DNA of 64,000 nt, taken from assembly GCF_007829815.1 (NCBI RefSeq), contig NZ_VIWT01000004.1:62001-126000 (forward strand). The letters are read 5' to 3'. Positions 51,019-59,624 of the stretch are shown here, in pieces; the first letter of the stretch is position 1; every line of letters begins with the position of its first letter. Made by a program: the position numbers and the translations under genes. This stretch comes from Kitasatospora viridis. GTDB lineage: Bacteria > Actinomycetota > Actinomycetes > Streptomycetales > Streptomycetaceae. The notes under the pieces are model-generated. The model was not told where the DNA came from, did no database searches, and saw only the letters and a list, made by a program, of their open reading frames with translations.

Positions 51019-52173
51019 CTACGCCGGGCCCGCCTGGCACAGCTGCCGGTCGAGCAGGGTGTCCACGGCGGCCTGGCTGCCCGCGCCGCCGTCGCCGGTG
51101 CTCGCGACCACGGCCGCGCGCCGCCCGTCCGGCGTCGCGCCGACCAGGGTGTTGTAGCCGGGCGCGCCGCCGGAGTGGCCGTAGTAGCCACCGCCGCAGG
51201 ACAGCGGCACCCACCACAGGCCCAGGCCGTAACGCGCGCCCGGCCAGATGGGGGCCGGCACGGTCGTCTCCATCTCGGCCAGTTGGGCCGGGGCGAGCAG
51301 TCGGCCGCGCATCAGGGCGGTGTAGAACCTGGTCAGGTCCGCGGTGGTGCTGGTGATCTCCGCGGCGGCGTCTCCCGCCGTCGGGTTGAAGGCGGTGACG
51401 TCGATCGTCGGGCCGGTCCCGAAGCCGGAGTAGCCGTGCAGGTACGGGCCGGTGATGAAGGGGTCGGTGCCCGGGATGTCGGTGTGCCGCAGCCCGAGGG
51501 GCTGGATGATCCGGGTGCGTACCTCGTCCTGCCAGCTGTGCCTGGTGACCCGGTCGATGATCATGCCGGCCAGGATGTAGTTGGTGTTCGAGTACTTCCA
51601 CCCGGTGCCGGGGGCGAAGGCCGGCGCGTGCCGCATGGCGACGGCGACCAGCTGGGCCGGGGTGTAGGTGGTGAACCGGTTGGCCAGGAAGCCCGCCTCC
51701 GAGGAGAACTGGGGCAGGTCGTCGGTGTAGTTGTAGATCCCGCTGGTGTGCTGCAGCAGCTGGCGCACGGTGATCCGGCTGCCGTCGTTGCCGTTGCCGG
51801 AGACCACGCCGGGCAGCCAGTGCTCGACGGTGTCGTCCAGCGACAGCCGCCCCTCGCCGACCAGTTGGAGCAGCACGGTGGCCGTGAAGCTCTTGGTGGC
51901 GCTGGCGATCCGGAAGGCGTCGTCGGGCCGCGCGGGTGCGCCGGTGGCGGTGTCGGCCTGGCCGGCGGTGGCGTAGTGGTGACCACCCGGGCCGGTCGCC
52001 TCGGCCACCACGCCGTCGTACCCGGTGGCCCTGATCGCGTTCACCTCGCCCTGCAGCGAGCCCGGTTCAACGGTGGCGGCGCCGGCCGCCGGCGCACACG
52101 TCAGCGCGGCCAACGCGGCCAGCGCGGCGACGAGCACCGCCGCCCCTCGGCGACGCGGGTTCCTGGTACGCAT
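51019..52173 (-). CDS. Secreted serine hydrolase, beta-lactamase/D-alanyl-D-alanine carboxypeptidase family
   Basis: A 384-residue exported penicillin-recognising-type enzyme. Signal peptide MRTRNPRRRGAAVLVAALAAL...AAGA; SxxK motif in RIASATKSFTATVLL; YxN in GWKYSNTNYILAGM; HxG in GYYGHSGGAPGYN. The family (PF00144) includes DD-carboxypeptidases, class C beta-lactamases and esterases. The sequence pattern is closest to Streptomyces secreted D-alanyl-D-alanine carboxypeptidases. ATG 52173 gives a complete signal peptide. It lies downstream of a TetR gene on the same strand. Confidence 0.93.
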   Translation of the reverse strand: MRTRNPRRRGAAVLVAALAALAALTCAPAAGAATVEPGSLQGEVNAIRATGYDGVVAEATGPGGHHYATAGQADTATGAPARPDDAFRIASATKSFTATVLLQLVGEGRLSLDDTVEHWLPGVVSGNGNDGSRITVRQLLQHTSGIYNYTDDLPQFSSEAGFLANRFTTYTPAQLVAVAMRHAPAFAPGTGWKYSNTNYILAGMIIDRVTRHSWQDEVRTRIIQPLGLRHTDIPGTDPFITGPYLHGYSGFGTGPTIDVTAFNPTAGDAAAEITSTTADLTRFYTALMRGRLLAPAQLAEMETTVPAPIWPGARYGLGLWWVPLSCGGGYYGHSGGAPGYNTLVGATPDGRRAAVVASTGDGGAGSQAAVDTLLDRQLCQAGPA

Positions 52174-52330
52174 GGTTGCCTCCTGGCGGATCGGCCGTCA
52201 CACCGCGGCAGCGGTGCAATGGCCACGCTAGGGAGCGGCCCGGCGCCCCGCGATGGGGCCACCACCCCTCTCCGGGTAGGGCCAGCCCCACAGTTGGCGG
52301 GCCGTCAGAACAGCGACAGCCTCCGGACCG

Positions 52331-52930
52331 TCAGGACGCCGGCGGCGTGAGGCCGCTGGCCCAGTAGCGGCCGTGGATCGCGAGGTCCAGGAGCATCCGG
52401 GCGGCCTCGGCGGCCGGCATCGGCGGGGTGTCCTGTTCGAGCCACCAGTGCAGGACGGCGAGTTGCTCGCCGACCCAGGCCCGGGCCAGCAGGTCCGCCG
52501 GGATCCGGGGGGCGACCCGGGAGTGCTCGGCCCGGGCGGTGAAGACGGCGGCGACCCGGCGGACCGACTCGTCGCCGAAGGTGCGCAGCGCCTTGCCGTC
52601 GCCCTCGCCGCGCAGGATGACGCGGTAGAGGTCGCGCTCCTCCTCGGCGTGGCGGAACAGCTCCAGGAGCGGTTTGCCGGTGAAGCCGGTCCCGGTCTCC
52701 TCGGCCAGCGGGTGCAGCCGCTCGTCGAGCTCCCGCAGCAGGTCGCCGGTGACCTTGGTGAACAGGTCGTCCTTGTCGCGGTAGTGGCTGTAGAAGGTGG
52801 CCCGGGCGACGTCGGCGCGCTCGGCGATGTCCTCGACGGTGAGGCCGGTGTAGCCGCGCTCCAGGATCAGCGCGACCAGGGCGTCCCGGAGCGCGCGCCG
52901 GGTCCGTCGGGTGCGCCTGTCCTCGGCCAT
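52331..52930 (-). CDS. TetR-family regulator (divergent from CoA-ligase operon)
   Basis: A 199-residue repressor: N-terminal helix-turn-helix RRALRDALVALILERGYTGL and TVEDIAERADVARATFYSHY, then a ligand domain (YWASGL near the end). It is divergent from the CoA ligase/dehydrogenase/CoA-transferase operon, with a 131-bp shared promoter region that carries a GGACA-N3-TGTCC palindrome. Repression of that operon, released by an acid or acyl-CoA, is the natural expectation. ATG 52930 has GAGGAGAACG just upstream. Confidence 0.93.
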   Translation of the reverse strand: MAEDRRTRRTRRALRDALVALILERGYTGLTVEDIAERADVARATFYSHYRDKDDLFTKVTGDLLRELDERLHPLAEETGTGFTGKPLLELFRHAEEERDLYRVILRGEGDGKALRTFGDESVRRVAAVFTARAEHSRVAPRIPADLLARAWVGEQLAVLHWWLEQDTPPMPAAEAARMLLDLAIHGRYWASGLTPPAS

Positions 52931-52999
52931 CGTTCTCCTCCAGCTGTCCGTCCGGTCCGCCGGGCGAGTCTAGCAACTCTTGACACCCCCTCCATTACT

Positions 53000-53012
53000 G
53001 GACAAGCTGTCC
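53000..53012. promoter_or_regulatory. Candidate TetR operator GGACA-AGC-TGTCC
   Basis: A perfect 5-bp inverted repeat with 3-bp spacer in the divergent region between the TetR gene and the CoA-ligase gene, about 14 bp downstream of a TTGACA -35-like element at 52980. It extends by one near-match on each side (CTGGACA/TGTCCGG). Confidence 0.5.
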
Positions 53013-53018
53013 GGAAAT

Positions 53019-53041
53019 AGCCACTGTGTCGAACAGTGGCT
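53019..53041 (+). promoter_or_regulatory. 5'-leader hairpin before the CoA-ligase gene
   Basis: AGCCACTGT and ACAGTGGCT form a perfect 9-bp stem with loop GTCGA, 20 bp before the GTG at 53062. It could affect translation or be a second protein-binding palindrome. Confidence 0.45.
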
Positions 53042-53061
53042 CCTGAGTGCGGTGGTGTCTC

Positions 53062-54600
53062 GTGAATCTGGGTGTGTACCTGACCCGCAGTGCCCGTCAC
53101 TGTCCCGATGCGCCGGCCCTGGTCTGCGAAGGCCGGCGCTGGACGTTCCGGCAGCTGGAGGAGGACGCCAACCGGCTGGCCGCCGCGCTGCTGGCGCGCG
53201 GGCTCGGGCCCGGCGACGCGGTCGCCAGCCTGGCCTGGAACCGCGGCGAGCTGGTCGTCGTCGAGTTCGCCCTCTACAAGGCGGGGCTGATGCGGGCGCC
53301 GATCAACGCGCGGCTGGGCCGCGGCGAGATCGCGCACCTGCTCGGCTACGCGCCGGTCAAGGCGCTGCTCTTCGACGCGGCCCACCGCGCGGACGCCCTG
53401 GCCGCGCTGGACGCGGCGGGGACAGACTGCCTCGCGGTCGAGTTAGAGGGCGAGTACCCCGCCCTGCTCGCCGAAGGGGGCGACGCCGGCCCCGTGCTGG
53501 TGGAGGTCGCCGAGGACGATCCGTGCGTCCTCAACTTCACCTCCGGCTCGACCGGCGCGCTCAAGGCCGCGGTGCAGACCTTCGGCAACCGGCTGGCCAA
53601 CCTGCGCAAGCAGCTGATGACCGAGCCGCGCCCACGGGCCGGCTCCCGCTACCTGGCCTGCGGCCCGATCACCCATGCCACCGGGATGCCGCTGCTGGCC
53701 TGCGCCTTCGCCGGCACCACCGTGCACGTGCTGCCCGCCTGGGACCCGGAGGCGTTCCTGGCCGCCGTCGAGCGCGAGCGGATCGACGCCACCTTCCTGG
53801 TCCCGGCCATGCTCACCGCGCTGCTCGCCCACCCGCACCTGGCGGAGCGCGACCTGTCGAGCCTGACCGACCTGCGGGTGGGCGGCGCCCCCGTCTCCCC
53901 GCAGCGGCTGCGCGAGGCGGTCGCCGCCTTCGGACCGGTGGTGGGCCAGGGCTACGGGCTGGCCGAGACCACCTCGGTGGTCGCCGGCCTGAGCGCGGCC
54001 GAGATCGCCCACGCCGTCGAGGCGGACCCGGAGCTGCTGCAGTCCTGCGGCCGGGCCGGGTACGACACCGAGGTCCGGGTGGTCGACGAGCAGGGGCGGG
54101 AGGTCGCGCCGCGCGGGATCGGCGAGATCGTGGTGCGCGGCCAGGACTGCGTGCGGGCCTACTGGCGCGAACCGGAGCTCAGTGCCGAGACCTTCGTGGA
54201 CGGCTGGGTGCGCACCGGCGACCTGGCCTGGATGCGCGAGGACGGCTACCTGTTCATCGTCGACCGCCGGAAGGACATGATCATCTCGGGCGGCTTCAAC
54301 ATCTACTCGACCGAGGTCGAGGCCGCCCTCGACGAGCACCCCGCCGTCCGCGAGGCGTGCGTGGTCGGCGTGCCGGACGAGCGCTGGGGCGAGGCCGTCA
54401 AGGCCGTGGTGGTGCTCCGCGAGGGTGCGCGGGTCGGCGAGCAGGAGCTCATCGACTTCTGCGCGGAGCGCCTGGACCGCCTCAAGAAGCCCCGCTCCGT
54501 CGACTTCACCGCCGCCCTCCCGCACAACCGCAACGGCAAGCTCGACCGCAAGGCCGTGCGCGAGACCTACTGGGCCGGCTCCGACCGGCGCGTCAACTGA
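53062..54600 (+). CDS. Acyl-CoA synthetase (AMP-forming), CaiC/FadD-like
   Basis: A 512-residue AMP-dependent ligase with all motifs: NFTSGSTGALKAAVQ (P-loop), GYGLAETTSVVAGLS, WVRTGDLAWMREDGYLF, RKDMIISGGFNIYSTEVE and RNGKLDRKAVRE (catalytic Lys). It activates a carboxylic acid to its CoA ester for the following dehydrogenase and CoA-transferase. GTG 53062 fits the family N-terminus (VNLGVYLTRSARHCPDAPAL); GTG 53047 is possible. First gene of a five-gene operon (CoA ligase, acyl-CoA dehydrogenase, family III CoA-transferase, M20 hydrolase, MFS) facing a TetR repressor. Confidence 0.93.
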   Translation: MNLGVYLTRSARHCPDAPALVCEGRRWTFRQLEEDANRLAAALLARGLGPGDAVASLAWNRGELVVVEFALYKAGLMRAPINARLGRGEIAHLLGYAPVKALLFDAAHRADALAALDAAGTDCLAVELEGEYPALLAEGGDAGPVLVEVAEDDPCVLNFTSGSTGALKAAVQTFGNRLANLRKQLMTEPRPRAGSRYLACGPITHATGMPLLACAFAGTTVHVLPAWDPEAFLAAVERERIDATFLVPAMLTALLAHPHLAERDLSSLTDLRVGGAPVSPQRLREAVAAFGPVVGQGYGLAETTSVVAGLSAAEIAHAVEADPELLQSCGRAGYDTEVRVVDEQGREVAPRGIGEIVVRGQDCVRAYWREPELSAETFVDGWVRTGDLAWMREDGYLFIVDRRKDMIISGGFNIYSTEVEAALDEHPAVREACVVGVPDERWGEAVKAVVVLREGARVGEQELIDFCAERLDRLKKPRSVDFTAALPHNRNGKLDRKAVRETYWAGSDRRVN

Positions 54601-54609
54601 AGGACCGTC

Positions 54610-55797
54610 ATGCTCTTCTCCCTCCGCCCCGACTACGCCGCCGACCCGCTCCTGGACGAGCTGGTGCGCGCGCTGCGCGACTACCTGGACGGTGAACTCG
54701 CCGCCTACGAGGCCGAACACGCCGTCACCCCCGCGACCCCGATCACCCGTGCCCTGCTGGAGCCGGTCTGGCGGCGCAGCCGCGAACTCGGCTTCTACGG
54801 CGTCCACCTGCCGCCCGAGCTCGGCGGCCGGGGCCTGACGTACACCCGACTCGCCGCCCTGAAGGAGGAGGTCGCCGCCAGCGGCCGGGTCCTCGGGCAC
54901 AGCGTGCTCGGCGAGATGGGCGGCCCGCTGCGGGTCGGCGACATCCTGGCCGCCGCCACGCCGCACCAGCTGGAGCGCTACTTCCTGCCCGTGGTGCGCG
55001 GCGAACGGGCCTGCTGCTTCTCGCTGACCGAGACCGACGCCGGCTCGGACGTGCGGGCCATGCGCACCACCGCCGTCCGGGACGAATCCTCGGGCGACTA
55101 CCTGCTGACCGGCCACAAGGTCTTCTCAAGTGCCGGTCCGGTGGCCGACTTCGCCATCGTGATCGCCCGGATGGACGGCACCGCGAAGACCTACTCGGCC
55201 TTCCTGGTCGACCTCGACAGCCCCGGCTGCCAGGTGCTGGACGGGGCGACGCCGATGTCCGGCGAGCACATCGAGAGCGACATCGTGCTCTCCGGCTGCC
55301 GGGTGCCGGCGGCGAACCTGCTCGGCGGCGAGGGCGACGGGCTGCTGCTCGGGCTCGGCCGGGTCAACGTCAACCGGCTGCTGCACTGCCCCAGCGTGCT
55401 CGGGATGGCCCGCCGGGCACTGGAGCTGACCCTGGAGCGGGTCGCCACCCGCACCGTCGGCGGCGCACCGCTGGCCGAACTGCAGTCGATCCAGCACAAG
55501 GTGGCCGACATGGCGACCTCCTACTACGCTGCCCGCGCCATGACCTACGCGGCGCTGGCCGCGCTGGACACCGGCACGGTGCCGCGGTTGGAGGCGTTCA
55601 TGTGCAAGCTGAACGTCGCCGAGAGCGCGTTCCGGATCCTCGACGACGCCGTGCAGATCCACGGCAAGGAGGGGCTCAGCCAGGGGAACGAGGTCGAGTT
55701 CCTGTTCCGCAAGGTGCGGATGTTCCGGGTGCTGACCGGCACTTCGGAGATCCAGAAGAACGGCATCGCCAAGTTGCTGCTGCGGCCCGCGCCGTGA
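54610..55797 (+). CDS. Acyl-CoA dehydrogenase family flavoprotein
   Basis: A 395-residue FAD enzyme: FSLTETDAGSDVRAM, GHKVFSSAGPVADFAIVI, AFRILDDAVQIHGKEGLS and RVLTGTSEIQKNGIAKLLL. In medium-chain acyl-CoA dehydrogenase the base is the Glu of the YEGT motif; here that position reads LTGT, so the usual Glu is absent. Either the base is elsewhere, as in isovaleryl-CoA dehydrogenase, or the enzyme works as a reductase (CaiA-like). It sits nine bases after the CoA ligase, and its stop overlaps the CoA-transferase GTG (GTGA). Confidence 0.92.
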   Translation: MLFSLRPDYAADPLLDELVRALRDYLDGELAAYEAEHAVTPATPITRALLEPVWRRSRELGFYGVHLPPELGGRGLTYTRLAALKEEVAASGRVLGHSVLGEMGGPLRVGDILAAATPHQLERYFLPVVRGERACCFSLTETDAGSDVRAMRTTAVRDESSGDYLLTGHKVFSSAGPVADFAIVIARMDGTAKTYSAFLVDLDSPGCQVLDGATPMSGEHIESDIVLSGCRVPAANLLGGEGDGLLLGLGRVNVNRLLHCPSVLGMARRALELTLERVATRTVGGAPLAELQSIQHKVADMATSYYAARAMTYAALAALDTGTVPRLEAFMCKLNVAESAFRILDDAVQIHGKEGLSQGNEVEFLFRKVRMFRVLTGTSEIQKNGIAKLLLRPAP

Positions 55798-56918
55798 GCG
55801 CCCCTGACTGGTCGTCACTCGTCGGCACCCGCGTCCTGGACCTGTCCCGGCTGCTGCCGGGCCCGTTCGCCACCTCGCTGCTCGCCGACCTCGGCGCGGA
55901 CGTGGTGAAGGTGGAGGATCCCGGACGCCCCGACCCCGTCCGGCACGACCGCGAGGCGTTCGCCCGGCTGCACCGCAACAAACGCTCCGTCAGCCTGGAC
56001 CTGCACGGTGCCGCGGGCCGCCGCGAGCTGCTGCGGCTGGTCGCGGCGGCCGACGCGGTGGTGGAGAACCACCGCCCGGGCGTGCTGGACGCCCTGGGGC
56101 TCGGCTACCGGGAGTTGAGCCGCGCCAACCCGCGGATCGTGCTCTGCTCGCTCACCGGCTACGGGCAGACCGGCCCCTACGCCGACAAGCCCGGACACGA
56201 CCTCAACTTCCTCGGCCTGTCCGGCTTCTTCGCCACACCGGGTGGCCGCGACGGCCGAACGGCCAGGCCCGGTACCCGGGTCGGCGACCTGATCGGCGCG
56301 ATGTACGCGGCGCTGGCCCTGGCCGTCGCCGTCCCGGGCGCCCGGCGCACCGGGCGGGGCCAGCACCTCGACCTGTCGCTCACCGAGGCCGCCACCGCCT
56401 GGTGCGCGCCCTTCGCCCTGGCCGCACGGGACTTGGCCGACCCCACGGACAGCTCCCTGGTGCAGGGCGACAACGACCTGTTCGAGACCGCCGACGGGCG
56501 GCTGCTCTCGCTGGCCACCTTCGAGGACAAGTTCTGGCACGCGTTCCGCACCGCGCTCGCCCCCGAGTTCCCCGCCCTGGCCGACGACGCCTGGGACGCG
56601 CGGGCGCACCGCACGGCCGCCAGGCACCAGGTCGGGCGGCTCCTCGGCGAGGTGTTCCGGGCCCGCGAACTGGCCTGGTGGCAGCCGCGCCTGGACGCGC
56701 TGAACGCCCCGTGGGCCCCGGTCCACACGCACGCCCGGCAGCTGCTGGACGATCCGCACGCGCGCGCCCGCGATCTGTTCGCCGACCCGCCGGACGCCGG
56801 GCCGCCGCAGGTCCGCTTCCCGGTGCGGTTCGGGCAGGGCCTGGAGAGTTTCCGCCGACCCGCCCCCGCGCCGGGCGAGCACACCGCCGAAGTCCTGGCA
56901 CAGTGGCTCGCCGACTGA
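55794..56918 (+). CDS. Family III CoA-transferase (CaiB/BaiF type)
   Basis: A 374-residue CoA-transferase: TRVLDLSRLLPGPFATSLLADLGADVVKVE, NKRSVSLDL, VVENHRPGVLDALGLGY, SLTGYGQTGPY and GHDLNFLGLSG, whose Asp corresponds to the catalytic aspartate that forms the acyl anhydride. It moves CoA between two acids, or racemises in AMACR relatives. GTG 55794 overlaps the dehydrogenase stop. With a CoA ligase and an acyl-CoA dehydrogenase the set mirrors the CaiABC carnitine trio, although the real substrate is unknown. Confidence 0.93.
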   Translation: MSAPDWSSLVGTRVLDLSRLLPGPFATSLLADLGADVVKVEDPGRPDPVRHDREAFARLHRNKRSVSLDLHGAAGRRELLRLVAAADAVVENHRPGVLDALGLGYRELSRANPRIVLCSLTGYGQTGPYADKPGHDLNFLGLSGFFATPGGRDGRTARPGTRVGDLIGAMYAALALAVAVPGARRTGRGQHLDLSLTEAATAWCAPFALAARDLADPTDSSLVQGDNDLFETADGRLLSLATFEDKFWHAFRTALAPEFPALADDAWDARAHRTAARHQVGRLLGEVFRARELAWWQPRLDALNAPWAPVHTHARQLLDDPHARARDLFADPPDAGPPQVRFPVRFGQGLESFRRPAPAPGEHTAEVLAQWLAD

Positions 56919-56961
56919 CTCCCGTGCACCACCACCCCCACCCCTCCCCCAGGAGTACCGC

Positions 56962-58179
56962 ATGTCCGTACGCGACGAGGCCCAGGCGATCGCCGCCGAG
57001 CTGGCCGCCCTGCGACACGAGCTGCACGCCGACCCCGAACTCGGCCGCCACCTGCCGCGCACCCAGCGGCGCGTGCTGGACGCCCTGGCGCCGCTGCCGC
57101 TGGAGATCGGCACCGGGACGTCCCTCTCCTCGGTGACCGCCGTGCTGCGCGGCGAACGGCCGGGCCCCACCGTGCTGTTGCGCGCGGACATGGACGCGCT
57201 CCCGGTCACCGAGGCCACCGGCCTGCCGTACGCCTCCCGGGTCCCCGGCGCGATGCACGCGTGCGGCCACGACCTGCACACCGCCATGCTGGTCGGTGCC
57301 GCCCGGCTGCTCTGCGCGCGCCGGGCGGAACTGGCCGGGTCGGTGGTGTTCATGTTCCAGCCCGACGAGGAGGGCACCGACGGCGGCGGCGCCCGACCGA
57401 TGCTGGCGGAAGGCCTGTTGGAGGCCTCCGGGGAGCAGCCCGTGGCCGCCTTCGCCCTGCACGTCGCCTCGAACCGGCTGCCGCTCGGCCTCTTCGCCAC
57501 CCGCGCCGGCACGGCGGCCGCGGCCTCCGACACGCTGCGGGTGACGGTCCGCGGGAAGGGCGGCCACGGCTCCGCCCCGCACAAGGCAGCCGACCCGATC
57601 CCCGTCCTGTGCGAAATGGTGACCGCGCTGCAGACCTTCGTCACCCGCCGCTTCGACGTCCACGACCCGGTGGTGCTGACGGTCGGTCTGATCCGCGGCG
57701 GCAGCAAGGCGAACGTGATCCCGGACCACGCCGCCTTCGAGGCGACCGTGCGCACCTACTCCGCCGAGGCGCGCGAGCGGATGCGCGAGGGCACCCGCAC
57801 GCTGCTGACCGGCATCGCCGGCGCACACGGGCTGACCGCCGAGGTGGACTACCGGGACGGCTACCCCGCACTCGTCAACGACCCCGCAGAGACGGCGCTC
57901 GCCGCGCGCACCGTCACCGAACTATTCGGCCCGCACCGCTACCTCGACGCCGCCGCACCCACCCCGGGCGCGGAGGACATGGCGTTCGTGCTGGAGCGGG
58001 TGCCGGGCGCCTACCTGATGCTCGGCGCCTGCCCGCCGCACCTCGACCACACCACCGCGGCCTACAACCACTCGCCGCAGGCCGTCTTCGACGACTCGGT
58101 GCTGCCCGACGGCGCCGCGCTGCTGGCCGAACTGACGCTGCGCCGGCTGGCCCGCGACGCCCAGGCCCCGACCGGATGA
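56962..58179 (+). CDS. M20-family amidohydrolase (hippurate hydrolase/N-acyl-amino-acid type)
   Basis: A 405-residue metal-dependent amidohydrolase: LRADMDALPVTEATGLPY, HACGHDLHTAMLVGAA, FMFQPDEEGTDGGGARPML, GKGGHGSAPHKAADPI and TPGAEDMAFVLERVPG. Metal ligands His and Glu (HACGHD, DEE) are all present. Such enzymes split N-acyl amino acids such as hippurate. AGGAG lies six bases before ATG 56962. Placed after CoA-activating genes, it could free an acid from an amino-acid conjugate, which the ligase then activates. The stop overlaps the MFS ATG. Confidence 0.93.
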   Translation: MSVRDEAQAIAAELAALRHELHADPELGRHLPRTQRRVLDALAPLPLEIGTGTSLSSVTAVLRGERPGPTVLLRADMDALPVTEATGLPYASRVPGAMHACGHDLHTAMLVGAARLLCARRAELAGSVVFMFQPDEEGTDGGGARPMLAEGLLEASGEQPVAAFALHVASNRLPLGLFATRAGTAAAASDTLRVTVRGKGGHGSAPHKAADPIPVLCEMVTALQTFVTRRFDVHDPVVLTVGLIRGGSKANVIPDHAAFEATVRTYSAEARERMREGTRTLLTGIAGAHGLTAEVDYRDGYPALVNDPAETALAARTVTELFGPHRYLDAAAPTPGAEDMAFVLERVPGAYLMLGACPPHLDHTTAAYNHSPQAVFDDSVLPDGAALLAELTLRRLARDAQAPTG

Positions 58180-59624
58180 CCGCGGTGCTCCGCGCCGACA
58201 CCGGCAGCGGCCACAGCGCCGCCGAGGGGCGGGCCCTGCGGCGCACGCTCGCCGTGCTGCTCCTGATCGTCCTGTTCAGCGGCTTCCAACAGAGCTACTT
58301 CACACCGCTCTTCCAGGCCCTGGGCGACCGGTACCACGCGGGCGTCACCGCCCTGTCCTGGACGGTGACGGGCCCCGCCCTGACGGCGGCGGTGGCCACC
58401 CCGCTGCTCGCCGCGCTCGGCGACCGCCACGGACACCTGCGGGTGCTGCGCCTGACCACGGCGGCGGTGGTGGCCGGCGCCGCACTGATCGCGCTCGCCC
58501 CCGGCTACCCGCTGCTGGTGGCGGGACGCGTGCTGCAGGGCTGCCTGGCCGGCTTCCTGCCGCTGATGGCCGGCCTGGTCCGGCAGCGGCACGGGATGCG
58601 GGACACCCGCCGGGCCATCGCCTACCTCTCGGCGGCCCTGATGCTCGGCGTGCTGCTGGGCAGCGCCTGCTCCTCACTGCTGCTGCGCACGGCGGGCGTC
58701 GGCGCGGTGCTGTGGGTCCCGGCCGCCGGCACCGCGGTGGGCCTCGGCCTGCTGTGCGCGGGACACGGTGAGCCGACCGGGCGCCCAGCGGCCGGTGGGC
58801 GGGTGGACTGGCCCGGCGCCGGGCTGCTCGCCACGGCCCTGGTGCTCGTGCTGCTCGCGCTGCACGACGGCGCGGCCTGGGGCTGGCGCTCGCCCGGCAC
58901 GCTCGGCTGCCTCGCCGCCGGCGCGCTGCTGCTCGCCGCCTGGGTGGTGGTCCAACTCCGCACCCCGGCACCGCTGATCGACGTGCGCCGACTGCTCCGG
59001 CCGCGCCTGCTGCCGGTCTTCGCGGTCGGCGCCTGCGTCCACGCCATCGTCCTCGGCGGGCAGGTCTCCTACTCCACCTACCTGACCTCGCCCGCCGGGC
59101 TCGGCCTGCCGCCGTCCTCGGTCGGCCTGGTCCTGCTGCCCGCCTTCTGCGGCATGACCCTGCTCAGCGCCTGCGCCAACCGGCTCGGGCGGGCCATGGG
59201 CTTGCGCCGGGTCATGGTGCTGGGCGCGGCACTCGTCCTGCTCGGCGCGGTGGGGCTGCTGCTGCGGCACTCGACGGCGGCCGACCTCGCGGTCACCCTC
59301 GCCTGCTGCGGCGCCGGGACGGGGCTGATCTCGGCGGCGGCCCGCATCCTGGTGGTCGACGGCCTGCGGGCCGAGGAGACGGCGGCCGGCGCGGGCCTGT
59401 TCGAACTGCTCGTCAGCCTCGGCACCGCGGTCGGCTCCGCCGTCACCGCCGCGGTGCTGACCACCCACGGCGGCGGCCACCAGGCCTACCTGACGGCGTG
59501 GACGGTCGGCACCGGTGTCGCCGTGGTCGGCCTCGCGGCCGCCCTGCTGGTGCGGGTCCCCGGAGGCTCGCGGCGCGGGGTCAGCCCCGGAGCAGGGGCA
59601 GCAGCAGCGCGGCGGACCAGCTGA
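58176..59624 (+). CDS. MFS transporter of the CoA-ligase operon
   Basis: A 482-residue transporter with about 14 hydrophobic segments (LLLIVLFSGFQQSYFTPLFQALGDRY..., TPLLAALGDRHGHLRVL loop, LVAGRVLQGCLAGFLPLM). ATG 58176 overlaps the M20 stop, so it is translated with it. It may import the conjugate handled by the hydrolase or export a product. The 3' end overlaps the convergent glycosidase gene by 44 bp. Confidence 0.9.
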   Translation: MTAVLRADTGSGHSAAEGRALRRTLAVLLLIVLFSGFQQSYFTPLFQALGDRYHAGVTALSWTVTGPALTAAVATPLLAALGDRHGHLRVLRLTTAAVVAGAALIALAPGYPLLVAGRVLQGCLAGFLPLMAGLVRQRHGMRDTRRAIAYLSAALMLGVLLGSACSSLLLRTAGVGAVLWVPAAGTAVGLGLLCAGHGEPTGRPAAGGRVDWPGAGLLATALVLVLLALHDGAAWGWRSPGTLGCLAAGALLLAAWVVVQLRTPAPLIDVRRLLRPRLLPVFAVGACVHAIVLGGQVSYSTYLTSPAGLGLPPSSVGLVLLPAFCGMTLLSACANRLGRAMGLRRVMVLGAALVLLGAVGLLLRHSTAADLAVTLACCGAGTGLISAAARILVVDGLRAEETAAGAGLFELLVSLGTAVGSAVTAAVLTTHGGGHQAYLTAWTVGTGVAVVGLAAALLVRVPGGSRRGVSPGAGAAAARRTS

